Positions 1 through 6,664 are shown, counted from the stretch's first letter. The stretch: 8,951 nt of DNA from Treponema sp. (GCA_017390125.1 JAFPCT010000199.1:1-8951); one strand, 5' to 3'. Made by a program: numbers and translations. Notes: generated from the sequence alone by a model not told the origin.

Positions 1-1711
1 CGCCCTTGAGGGTAATTCCGTAAATGTTTCCGGAATCACTATAGCCTCCGTCAACATTAAATCCTGCCTCACAAGTATATGTCTTGAAATCTGATTCTCC
101 AGGCTTTTTAACTGCAACTTTTACATCAGACTTATCAGGGGACCAGATACTGAAACTTGTTCCGCATTTTTCATAGAATGCACCAAGACGTGTCGGTGTG
201 CCAGGATCTTCCTGCTCTACGGCATTAAGGGCAATGCTGAGAGACTCTGATCCAGCCTTGTTTGAAACGGCTGCAGTAACTGTGAAACTGCCTTTTGATG
301 TAATTCCTGCTTTTGCAAGGGAAACTGTTGTTGTTCCAACAGAAAGTGTGCCCGAATAAGAGCCGATTTTGTATGTTCCGCTTGAAAGTGATGTATTTTC
401 GCTTGTTACAGTGAATGTAATTGAATCTGTAAGACCGATTTCATCCCCGTCTGAATAATTTGCACGAACTGTAGGAGCAAGAGGAACTTCCGGATTTTTT
501 ACAGTAACTGTAAAACTTTCCTCAACATTACATTTTTCAAAGTTTTTTGAAATTTTTGAACCATCTGTATCATCTGAACCAGATTTTCCGCCCGTATAGT
601 TCCATTCACCTTCGGTCAGATAAAGGTTGTTGGTCTGATTTGTTCCTATTACATTTCCTTTGTTGTTATCGTTAAAGACGATATTTGCAGATGTATAGTT
701 CAATGTGTAGTCATAATATGAACCATTCAAGGTCATCTGCTTTCCTGGCCATTTTCCGCCTGTATAGTTTGTTGACGGAGTGCTTGTTGACCATGCCCAG
801 ATAGATGAATATCCCAAACCTATAGGTACATGAACGATGATTTTTCCTGTTACAGGTGCAGATCCTTCAACGTGAACTGCTTCAACGCTGCTCTCAAGAC
901 CGCCGGCAACGACAATATCCTTAGTTTCCTTCAGTGAGCCTGAGGCATCAAAAAACTTTACTTTCCATGTGCCTGGATAAGCTTTAAGGGCAAAAGTTTC
1001 ATCAGAGCCGGAAACAACAGTTTTTGCGCTGGCAATATCCGTAACCTGAACTGTGTAGTCCTTAATGTTTTTTGCAGAAACTGTTACAGTTCCATAGTCA
1101 AGGACATATTTATCAGCATCTTTAAGTGACGATTTTGCAAAGTCAGAGGCAATCTGAGCTGCATTTACAAGAGAAGCATGAACGTCTGGAATGCAGTCTT
1201 CGAAATCTGATTCAGAAACAGAAGAAACATCGTATCCGCTTTTTACAAGATTGTAGAAAATGTTACCGATTGCAGTAGTATCCCAGCCTACGGAGCAAGA
1301 ATTCTCATCACTGGCCGCAATGTCCGCAACTGCACGAATTACTGCGCCGTCAACGTTTGAAGAAACAGTTACTACACGGTTTTTTCCAACAGGAATTTTT
1401 GAAACTACAACATATCCTGCACCGTCGGAAATGCTTACGTCTGGCACTGAAATGTCATCCATGCCGCTTCCGCTGACTGTTACTGTAACGCTGGAAAGAT
1501 TGCTTACGTCAAGGGCACGGGAACCGGAACCCTGAGAAATTGAAAGCGAACCATACTGCACGGAAGAAGACTGAACTGAGTTGGCCGCAAGGAGAAGCGC
1601 AAGGTTGTTATTTCTTTCGGAGATATTTTCTGAACAAGAAACAGAAAATAACAGAGACAATAAACCTATTGAAAGGTTTCGAAGGATTTTAAATATGCAA
1701 CTTTTTTTCAT
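1..1711 (-). CDS. Pullulanase-type starch-degrading lipoprotein, N-terminal 570 residues (C-terminal part beyond left edge)
   Basis: This frame is open from an ATG at 1711 to the left edge and has no stop, so the catalytic part is missing from the window. Residues 1-26 form a lipoprotein signal: a Lys/Arg-containing N-region, a hydrophobic core (LSIGLLSLLFSVS) and a lipobox ending in Cys26. Residues about 50-290 are Ser/Thr/Val-rich beta-type sequence of unknown family. Residues about 291-374 resemble a starch-binding CBM26 module: IWAW, then WPGKQM at 321-326, then IVFNDNN at 344-350, then an N-Q-T-N-N-L-Y-L strand. Residues about 398-500 look like an Ig-like spacer. Residues about 507-570 (LGAFYEKCGTSFSIWSPD...VKV) match the CBM48-like N-terminal domain that precedes the GH13 barrel in type I pullulanases. 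The inferred role is surface or periplasmic cleavage of starch, pullulan or glycogen branches. The ATG is the only start after the in-frame TAA at 1756-1754. Pullulanase versus another GH13 amylase cannot be decided without the missing barrel. Confidence 0.85.
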   Translation of the reverse strand, partial: MKKSCIFKILRNLSIGLLSLLFSVSCSENISERNNNLALLLAANSVQSSSVQYGSLSISQGSGSRALDVSNLSSVTVTVSGSGMDDISVPDVSISDGAGYVVVSKIPVGKNRVVTVSSNVDGAVIRAVADIAASDENSCSVGWDTTAIGNIFYNLVKSGYDVSSVSESDFEDCIPDVHASLVNAAQIASDFAKSSLKDADKYVLDYGTVTVSAKNIKDYTVQVTDIASAKTVVSGSDETFALKAYPGTWKVKFFDASGSLKETKDIVVAGGLESSVEAVHVEGSAPVTGKIIVHVPIGLGYSSIWAWSTSTPSTNYTGGKWPGKQMTLNGSYYDYTLNYTSANIVFNDNNKGNVIGTNQTNNLYLTEGEWNYTGGKSGSDDTDGSKISKNFEKCNVEESFTVTVKNPEVPLAPTVRANYSDGDEIGLTDSITFTVTSENTSLSSGTYKIGSYSGTLSVGTTTVSLAKAGITSKGSFTVTAAVSNKAGSESLSIALNAVEQEDPGTPTRLGAFYEKCGTSFSIWSPDKSDVKVAVKKPGESDFKTYTCEAGFNVDGGYSDSGNIYGITLKG

Positions 1712-1718
1712 ACCTTTA

Positions 1719-1746
1719 ATTCTAAAGGCAAATTCCTCAAAGTCAA
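1719..1746 (-). promoter_or_regulatory. Candidate sigma-70 promoter of the pullulanase-type gene, leaderless geometry
   Basis: On the minus strand, TTGACT (1746-1741) is followed by a 16-nt spacer and TAGAAT (1724-1719). A run of six T plus C (1753-1747) abuts the -35, as also seen near the 98-residue lipoprotein promoter. Seven nt separate the -10 from the ATG at 1711, so transcription should begin at or next to the start codon. No well-spaced Shine-Dalgarno is present: AAAGG ends 1 nt before the ATG and GAGGA lies about 22 nt upstream. This gives the gene a promoter independent of the upstream metG run. Confidence 0.5.
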
Positions 1747-1753
1747 GAAAAAA

Positions 1754-1975
1754 TTACAATTCAGGAATAAATTCCCTGAAAAAAGCATTCTCTACCCTTG
1801 CTTCATTCATAAATTCACCCCAGGAATAGAACCTCAGGGGTTCATACAGCCTTCCAAAGGCAATGTACTCCCCCTTCTCGTCCTTTCCGTAGGTTATGCT
1901 GTACTTGATTCCGCGGTATTCAAACTCAAAGGCTTTTTTACAGTCAATTATAAAACGAAAGTCCTCAAGCTTCAT
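1754..1975 (-). CDS. Small conserved-looking protein of unknown function, 73 residues
   Basis: I do not recognise the family with certainty. The product is a soluble, acidic and aromatic-rich protein with no signal peptide or membrane segment. It starts MKLEDFRFIIDCKKAFEFEY and continues with alternating hydrophobic residues (KYSITYG, EYIAFGRLY), suggesting a short beta-sheet followed by a C-terminal helix (WGEFMNEARVENAFF). The pattern of FEFEYRGIKYSITYG, then YIAFG, then a helix vaguely recalls small single-domain proteins of Firmicutes and phages with an EFEYNGKKYSI-like core, but that is a pattern resemblance only. The start is well supported because its ATG begins 1 nt after the TGA of the FemA/B gene (TGAcATG), an arrangement typical of translational coupling. 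The stop at 1756-1754 happens to be in frame with the downstream pullulanase gene. Its place directly after metG and the FemA/B gene suggests co-expression with them; the function is unknown. Confidence 0.75.
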   Translation of the reverse strand: MKLEDFRFIIDCKKAFEFEYRGIKYSITYGKDEKGEYIAFGRLYEPLRFYSWGEFMNEARVENAFFREFIPEL

Positions 1976-1976
1976 G

Positions 1977-3137
1977 TCATCGTCCGCGGATTTTTTTCAG
2001 GACTTTTTTGTGCCAGAAGGCCCTGCATTTTTCCGCAAGGTTGTAAAGTCCGTAGAAAGATTTCAAAGGAACGTCGTAACTGCCGATCCGGTGAATATTT
2101 CTTCCTCCGAATCCAGTCTTGAACAGATAAAGTCCGTGCATCGGATGATTCTCATCATCTGTAGGAGGCATGCCGTACATGTCATAGTATTTGCTTCCGT
2201 AAGCCTTGGCATCCTTCATAGCAGTCCACTGAAGCAGGAAGTTCGGCATAAGGTTGCGCTTTACGTTTGAGGAACAGCCGTAAAGGTAAATGCTTTCATC
2301 TTTGCTGAACAGCGTAATTATGGCCCCCAGCCAGTCTTCCTCATGACGGGCAAGATACAGGGAAACAAGCGGAACGTCTTTTCCTCCGGAAATTTCTGCC
2401 GCAGATTTTTTGAGAAGGTCCTCGTAGTAGCTTTTTGCATGAACTGCAATTCCGTCCCGTTCTGCTGTAATGCCGTAAAGATTATAGAAAATATCTAGAT
2501 AATCCGAAAGCTTCTCATCGCTTCCTGGAACCCGGATAATCTCAACGCCTTTTCGTACGCTTAAATTAACGTTGTAACGCCACTTTGTTTTCATCGCGGC
2601 AAGAATTTCTGCCTCATCCGGAACAAGGTTGATCCTTGTAGAATCCGGCGGCTGAATATCCACTGCAGTCTTCTTCAGCTTGAGCCGGTCAGCAAAAGCA
2701 ACGACTTTTGTACCCCGCACAAAAGAGTCCCTGACCTCCGGCGTATCAAATCCAACTGCAGGATCAAAACGTATGCAAAGCGTATTTGCAGGAAGGAAAG
2801 GCTTTAATGCAGCCCCGATTTCCGCAAGCAGGTTCGTAAACTCAATATTCTGAGTGTCCGCATCTACACCCTGAACTGGAAGCCCCGGGAACAGCGGAAC
2901 ATAGGCAAGGCTGAAAAATCCACGGGCAAAAGAACGCACAAGTACGCAAACCTCATCGCTTCCGTTTCCCTGGGAATTTCCTTTTGAATCCGCCTGTGTA
3001 TGAGTCCATGAAATATTGAATTTTCTGAAAGTCCAGCCGTGAGCTTCCTTAAATTCCGACCAGAACGGCGTCTGCTGAAAATATCCCGAATTGGTGCGGG
3101 ACATTTCAGAGATTTCCTTTACCTCAACCGCGAACAT
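1977..3137 (-). CDS. FemA/FemB-family aminoacyltransferase (peptidoglycan interpeptide bridge formation)
   Basis: Members of this family transfer an amino acid from aminoacyl-tRNA to the peptide stem of a lipid-linked peptidoglycan precursor, on the inner face of the membrane. The protein has 386 residues, in the family's usual range, and two GNAT-like halves. Family features are the N-terminal FQQTPFWSEFK block (20-30), the FDP segment (124-126), KWRYNVNLSVRKGVEI (185-200), and the C-terminal YLYGCSSN...PNFLLQWTAMKDAKAYG (284-314) followed by YYDMYGMP (317-324) and the signature LYLFKTGFGG (336-345). The ATG at 3137 overlaps the metG stop as TAATG. An internal ATG at 3104 (residue 12) has an AAGGA about 10 nt upstream and is the main alternative start. 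Which amino acid is transferred cannot be read from the sequence. Spirochaete peptidoglycan uses ornithine as its diamino acid, so a glycine or similar bridge attached there is a reasonable guess. Coupling to metG fits a shared demand for aminoacyl-tRNA, although Met-tRNA itself is not a known donor. Confidence 0.9.
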   Translation of the reverse strand: MFAVEVKEISEMSRTNSGYFQQTPFWSEFKEAHGWTFRKFNISWTHTQADSKGNSQGNGSDEVCVLVRSFARGFFSLAYVPLFPGLPVQGVDADTQNIEFTNLLAEIGAALKPFLPANTLCIRFDPAVGFDTPEVRDSFVRGTKVVAFADRLKLKKTAVDIQPPDSTRINLVPDEAEILAAMKTKWRYNVNLSVRKGVEIIRVPGSDEKLSDYLDIFYNLYGITAERDGIAVHAKSYYEDLLKKSAAEISGGKDVPLVSLYLARHEEDWLGAIITLFSKDESIYLYGCSSNVKRNLMPNFLLQWTAMKDAKAYGSKYYDMYGMPPTDDENHPMHGLYLFKTGFGGRNIHRIGSYDVPLKSFYGLYNLAEKCRAFWHKKVLKKIRGR

Positions 3138-5461
3138 TATGAGACAGGTCCGTTTACAGTTTTTTCTGTGGCAAGAGTTTTTCCGTTTACAACAAGGTTC
3201 TTTCCGCCGATCTGAACGGCCTTTTCATTAACCTTGATCTCAATCTGGAAGAAAACATCAGCCTGAATTTCAGCCGGCTTTTCTGCATTTACGTCGTCAC
3301 CTTCAAGAACAACTTTTGTTCCTGGTTCTGCCCATGGAGCAGTAAGAATTTCAACGCAGTCCTTTCCGTTTTCATCCTTATAGTCTGCGGCAAGAAGCAT
3401 ACCGCGGCTTTCTATCCCCCTCATCTTGCGAGGTGCAAGGTTATCAGCAATGATAACGCTCTTTCCAAGAATGTCCTCTTCTTTCAGATAAGGCACAAGG
3501 CCGGACTGAATAACACGGTCTGTTCCGCTGCCGTCATCAAGGTGCTCAACATAAAGCTTATCTGATTCAGGATTTCGCTCAACCTTGACAATTTTTGCCA
3601 CCTTAAGCTGAACGTTCTTTGCGAAGAATGCAGGCTGTTCTGATTCAGGAAGAACTTCCGGCTCTGCCTTCTTTTCCTTTTTTTTGTCCTTTTTGTTTTT
3701 TCCTTCTGCCTTGTCCTTTCTCTCCTGCTGGCTTCCGCTGAACTTTTCGCGGAATGCGTCTGCAGTCTTCTGATCAAGAGGAGTAAAGAATACGGCTGTC
3801 TCGCCTACAGTTGAAAGACCTTCTGTTTTGCCAAGATCAGACCAATTCAGTCCGCCGGAAACAGGCTCCTCGCCGTAGCAAGGCTCAGAAATCTGCTTTC
3901 CGAAATAAGAAAGGATTGTCTCAGCAAACTGAGGGATATACGGATGAGCCATAATCATAAGGTCTTTGATTACATAGCATAGGTTGTGAATGAGTTTTGC
4001 AGCAGCCTTCGGATTTTCCGTCCTTGCCTTCCATGGCTCGCCGTCCTGGAAAGCCTTGTTTGCCACGTCAGAAATTTCAAAAATCTGGTGGAACGCGTCA
4101 CGAAGGTTTGCCCATTCAAGATTCTCTGTAATTTTTGCCTCAAGGTCACGAACCTTTGTCCAAAGTTCTTCATCAACAGGAGCATCCGGGATTTTTCCTT
4201 CGTAGTAACGGTTTACGAACAGAAGGGTTCTGTTCACAAGGTTTCCAAGATTTCCAAGAAGCTCACCGTTGTACTTTTCGCGGAATTCTTTCCAGGTGAA
4301 CTGATAATCCTGCTTTTCAGGTCTGTTATAGAAAATATAGAAACGCCATGCATCTGCTTTAATTCCAGTTTCAATTGCGTCAGTTCCGAACACACCTACT
4401 CCGCGGCTTTTTGAAAATTTTCCGCTCTCGTAGTTCAAGTATTCTGTTGAGCTCATGTGATAAAGTTTTGTCCAGTTATGGCCTGAACCAAGGAGAGTGC
4501 ATGGGAAAATTACTGTGTGGAACGGAATATTGTCCTTTCCGATGAACTGGAACAGATCAACCGGAGCCTTGGATTTGCCTTCCTCGCTTTCTTCAGGGAG
4601 CCACCAGCTCTTCCAGTCAAAGCTTTTCTTTCCTGCTTTTACAAGCTCATTTGCAAGCTGTTCTGTAATTGAAATATATCCGATCGGGGCATTGAACCAA
4701 ACGTAAAATACCTTGTTCTCATATCCTGCCTTTGGAACCGGGATACCCCACTTAAGGTCACGGGTAATCGCACGTTCATTCAAACCGTCGCGGATCCATG
4801 CCTTTGTAATGTTAATGGCATTGTCTGACCACTTGCCTTTTGAGCTTGCCTCATTCATCCATCCGTCAAGATTTTTTGAAATTGAAGGAAGGTCAATGTA
4901 AAGGTGTTTTGTCTCTCGAACTTCAGGAGTATTTCCGCATGTCGCACATTTTGGAGCGACAAGTTCTGTAGGATCAAGAAGAGTACCGCAGTCATCGCAC
5001 TGGTCCCCACGGGCTTTTTCTGAACCGCATTTAGGACAAGTTCCATGTACATAGCGGTCAGCAAGGAACATGTTGCAGTGAGGACAGAAAAGCTGCTTGT
5101 TCGTATGTTCCTTTATGAATCCGTTCTTGTCCAGGTCATTGAAAAGAGCCTGGGTAATTTCAGTACATTCCTCGTTCGAAGTACGTCCGAATTTATCAAA
5201 GTTGATGTGGAACCAGTCGTAAATTTTTGTGTGCTCGCCATAATAGTAGTCGCACAGTTCCCGGGGCGTCTTTTTCATTTCAATCGCACGGGTTTCCGTT
5301 GCAGTACCGTATTCATCAGTACCACAGATATATAAAGTTTCATAACCGCGGCTTCGGCAGAAACGGGCGAAAACGTCTCCCGAAAGCATCTGAATCAAAT
5401 TTCCAAGATGAGGAATATTGTTTACATAAGGTAAAGCGGATGTAATAAGTCTTCTGTTCAT
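3137..5461 (-). CDS. metG: Methionyl-tRNA synthetase with C-terminal tRNA-binding domain
   Basis: This cytoplasmic enzyme charges tRNA-Met with methionine using ATP. With the start at 5461 it has 774 residues. The N-terminal Rossmann fold opens with ITSALPYVNNIPHLGNL and carries the HIGH-equivalent HLGN at 18-21. The connective insert has four Cys pairs (126/129, 142/145, 155/158, 172/175), the two-zinc-knuckle form of the E. coli-like class. The KMSKS loop is KFSKS at 348-352. The anticodon-binding helical domain covers about 390-560. A strongly basic linker (about 579-599) leads to a tRNA-binding OB-fold (about 614-720: VQLKVAKIVKVERNPESDKLYVE, then KMRGIESRGMLLAA). About 54 further residues form an unexplained C-terminal tail. 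The frame is open back to an ATG at 5521, but those extra 20 residues would overlap the promoter, so the ATG at 5461 is preferred; an ATG at 5470 lies within the promoter. The stop codon overlaps the FemA/B start. Confidence 0.97.
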   Translation of the reverse strand: MNRRLITSALPYVNNIPHLGNLIQMLSGDVFARFCRSRGYETLYICGTDEYGTATETRAIEMKKTPRELCDYYYGEHTKIYDWFHINFDKFGRTSNEECTEITQALFNDLDKNGFIKEHTNKQLFCPHCNMFLADRYVHGTCPKCGSEKARGDQCDDCGTLLDPTELVAPKCATCGNTPEVRETKHLYIDLPSISKNLDGWMNEASSKGKWSDNAINITKAWIRDGLNERAITRDLKWGIPVPKAGYENKVFYVWFNAPIGYISITEQLANELVKAGKKSFDWKSWWLPEESEEGKSKAPVDLFQFIGKDNIPFHTVIFPCTLLGSGHNWTKLYHMSSTEYLNYESGKFSKSRGVGVFGTDAIETGIKADAWRFYIFYNRPEKQDYQFTWKEFREKYNGELLGNLGNLVNRTLLFVNRYYEGKIPDAPVDEELWTKVRDLEAKITENLEWANLRDAFHQIFEISDVANKAFQDGEPWKARTENPKAAAKLIHNLCYVIKDLMIMAHPYIPQFAETILSYFGKQISEPCYGEEPVSGGLNWSDLGKTEGLSTVGETAVFFTPLDQKTADAFREKFSGSQQERKDKAEGKNKKDKKKEKKAEPEVLPESEQPAFFAKNVQLKVAKIVKVERNPESDKLYVEHLDDGSGTDRVIQSGLVPYLKEEDILGKSVIIADNLAPRKMRGIESRGMLLAADYKDENGKDCVEILTAPWAEPGTKVVLEGDDVNAEKPAEIQADVFFQIEIKVNEKAVQIGGKNLVVNGKTLATEKTVNGPVS

Positions 5462-5468
5462 AAGACTC

Positions 5469-5497
5469 ATTATAATTTTTTTGTATAGCAAGGTCAA
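5469..5497 (-). promoter_or_regulatory. Near-consensus sigma-70 promoter of metG, leaderless geometry
   Basis: On the minus strand, TTGACC (5497-5492) is separated by exactly 17 nt from a perfect TATAAT (5474-5469). A run of eight T (5512-5505) lies a few bases upstream of the -35 and may act as an UP element. Only 7 nt (GAGTCTT) lie between the -10 and the ATG at 5461, so the expected start point falls at the A of that ATG or one base before it. No Shine-Dalgarno can then be transcribed. This promoter probably drives metG, the FemA/B gene and the 73-residue gene. Confidence 0.8.
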
Positions 5498-5520
5498 ATG
5501 CAACAAAAAAAATGTAACCA

Positions 5521-5550
5521 TTCACGGCGAGATGTTTTTACAGTTATAGA
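5521..5550 (+). promoter_or_regulatory. Weak candidate promoter of the plus-strand secreted-protein gene
   Basis: TTCACG (5521-5526), an 18-nt spacer and TATAGA (5545-5550) form the best sigma-70-like pair on this strand in the 124-bp divergent spacer. They predict a start point near 5557 and a leader of about 29 nt that includes the ribosome site. The -35 is poor, so this is tentative. The rest of 5462-5585 is accounted for by the divergent metG promoter. Confidence 0.3.
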
Positions 5551-5575
5551 AAACGGTGAAGAAACCTTACTATTC

Positions 5576-5580
5576 AGGAG
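5576..5580 (+). promoter_or_regulatory. Ribosome binding site fixing the start at 5586
   Basis: AGGAG lies 5 nt before the ATG at 5586. It supports this ATG over an in-frame GTG at 5556, which has no comparable site and would place ten extra residues, including Pro and Tyr, before the signal peptide. Confidence 0.75.
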
Positions 5581-5585
5581 TTAAA

Positions 5586-6074
5586 ATGAAAAATGAAATT
5601 ATGAGCGCGGCTCTGGCCTCCATGATTTTGGGGTTCGGAGGATTTATTTTTGCCCAGTCACAGGATTCTTCTGAAAAAAATACAGAAAAAGAAGCCGTTC
5701 ATAAAGAACTGCAAAAGCCACTGGAACTTGAAATCATCGAAGGAAAAATCAAGGTTTACGGCAAGGACCGATTTAGGATTATAACGATAAACACAGAGTC
5801 CAGGGACAGCCACGTGCTTGCGGTAATTGCCTCCGAAAGGAAAAACAGACCGCCGAAAGGCAGAAAGCCTTATATGAGCGGAGTAGCCGGAGCCTTTGAA
5901 AAACCTGAAGGCAGAGGAGGTGATTTTTCCCGGAACAGGAACGAAGAAATGCCAAAATTCGTTACGATGAACGATCTTGCCCAGCTCAAGGGAAAAACTG
6001 TCAGACTAAAAGGAATCATGAACAAAGAAACGAATATATTTACGGTATTCGAAATAGACGGTTCTGAGAAATAA
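5586..6074 (+). CDS. Small secreted protein of unknown function, possible OB-like C-terminus
   Basis: The product has 162 residues and I do not recognise its family. Residues 1-23 form a signal peptide: MKNE, a hydrophobic stretch with IMSAALASMILGFGGFIF, and a likely signal peptidase I site after FIFA. There is no lipobox Cys, and the mature protein contains no Cys at all. The mature part begins with a charged segment (24-45), then a predicted beta region (LELEIIEGKIKVYGKDRFRI, 46-65, and SHVLAVIAS), then a Gly/Arg/Lys-rich loop (about 85-118). It ends with LKGKTVRLKGIMNKETNIFTVFEI (134-157), whose alternating pattern resembles the closing strands of small OB-fold domains; that resemblance is inference. 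It is the only plus-strand gene here, divergent from metG and convergent with the lipoprotein gene at 6146. It ends without a clear terminator of its own in the plus direction. The location is presumably periplasmic. Confidence 0.8.
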   Translation: MKNEIMSAALASMILGFGGFIFAQSQDSSEKNTEKEAVHKELQKPLELEIIEGKIKVYGKDRFRIITINTESRDSHVLAVIASERKNRPPKGRKPYMSGVAGAFEKPEGRGGDFSRNRNEEMPKFVTMNDLAQLKGKTVRLKGIMNKETNIFTVFEIDGSEK

Positions 6075-6088
6075 AAGCCCCGGCGCAG

Positions 6089-6125
6089 AAAAAAAGCCCG
6101 CTTCTTAAAAAATTCCGAAGCGGGC
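6089..6125 (-). terminator. Intrinsic terminator of the 172-residue lipoprotein gene
   Basis: A perfect 9-bp GC-rich stem pairs GCCCGCTTC (6096-6104) with GAAGCGGGC (6117-6125) around a 12-nt loop. Read on the minus strand it is followed at once by seven T (6095-6089), the classical form. It lies 20 nt after the stop of the gene at 6146. On the plus strand the stem is followed by AGCCTTTATG, a poor T-tract, so it should act weakly, if at all, on the gene ending at 6074. Confidence 0.88.
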
Positions 6126-6145
6126 AGCCTTTATGACAAAAAAAG

Positions 6146-6664
6146 TTAATTTTTTTCCAATGCGAGGTCGCTTACAACAAGCTTCCCTTCTTCATTTATG
6201 AAAACACGGATTTTAGCTTCTGCCGGTCCCAGCGCCTGAATTTTCTTGTAATATTCTTCATACGGAAGCTCAGTATCGCCGTCAACGATTTTCTTTGTCG
6301 AAAGGAAAAGTTTCTTTCCCTTAAGCAAATAAGTCCCGCTCAGAGAAACGGATGTATCTCCGGCCTTGTAGTAGTCCATAAGTTCGTTTTCATTTATTTC
6401 ATCTGAAAAAGATTCAGCTTTTGAAATTTTCTGCTCAACAATTCTGTTAAAAGTACCGTCTTCATTAAATGCAAATTCATTTTTCTGCTCCAAATATACA
6501 GCCGCAATAGTAACAAAAGGATCATCATTCGAAGCAAGGTCATTTTTCAGAGTTCGCTCTGAAGTCCATGTTCCAGTAATGTCAAATGCAGGTTTCGCTG
6601 AACAGGAAATCAGAATGATAGCAATAAAACATGCCGGTATAATTTTTGAAATATATTTTTTCAT
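6146..6664 (-). CDS. Lipoprotein of unknown function with a lipocalin-like N-terminal motif
   Basis: The product has 172 residues. The signal sequence MKKYISKIIPACFIAIILIS ends in a lipobox with the acylated Cys at 21. The mature part starts with FDITGTWTSE (27-36), the G-x-W entry motif common to small beta-barrel lipocalin-like domains. It continues with FAFNEDGTFNR (64-74), a long acidic segment (83-104), SLSGTYLLKGKKLFLST (107-123) and IRVFINEEGKLVVSDL (152-167). This 'model curve' pattern (G-W, F-DGTF, G-Y-L-G-L) is typical of small bacterial lipoproteins of no known ligand. The frame is open up to an ATG at 6706, but that start lies inside the terminator hairpin of the upstream gene. 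The ATG at 6664 has AAGGA about 10 nt upstream and a proper signal peptide directly after it. No convincing promoter was found, so expression may depend on readthrough past the hairpin at 6688-6718. Confidence 0.85.
   Translation of the reverse strand: MKKYISKIIPACFIAIILISCSAKPAFDITGTWTSERTLKNDLASNDDPFVTIAAVYLEQKNEFAFNEDGTFNRIVEQKISKAESFSDEINENELMDYYKAGDTSVSLSGTYLLKGKKLFLSTKKIVDGDTELPYEEYYKKIQALGPAEAKIRVFINEEGKLVVSDLALEKN

Noticed and set aside
1260..1829. Plus-strand frames of 91 and 82 codons over the start of the pullulanase gene
   Set aside because: They are antisense to the clear lipoprotein signal and beta-rich domain, with low-complexity Thr/Ser-rich products and no ribosome site.
3484..3777. 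Minus-strand frame of 97 codons rich in Lys and Arg within metG
   Set aside because: It is an out-of-frame reading of the basic linker of MetG, with no start signal.
3986..4414. Plus-strand open frame of 142 codons inside metG, and similar antisense frames inside the metG, FemA/B, GH57-like and pullulanase genes
   Set aside because: They lie opposite well-supported genes, have no ribosome sites or recognisable domains, and their composition mirrors the real coding strand.
5462..5521. Longer metG start at the ATG at 5521 (20 extra residues) or the ATG at 5470
   Set aside because: The first would place the coding start upstream of the near-consensus promoter and add a hydrophobic N-terminus foreign to the family. 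The second overlaps the -10 box (TATAATG), so it would not be transcribed.
5556..5585. GTG start for the plus-strand secreted protein
   Set aside because: The ATG at 5586 has AGGAG at 5-nt spacing and is followed at once by a normal signal peptide; the GTG lacks a comparable ribosome site.
5462..5585. A T-box or other riboswitch ahead of metG
   Set aside because: The predicted start point lies at the ATG, leaving no leader to fold, and no T-box or S-box-like conserved sequence or specifier stem was seen.
6096..6125. Using the convergent hairpin as a terminator for the plus-strand gene as well
   Set aside because: On the plus strand the stem is followed by AGCCTTTATG, not a T-run, so efficient termination in that direction is not supported.
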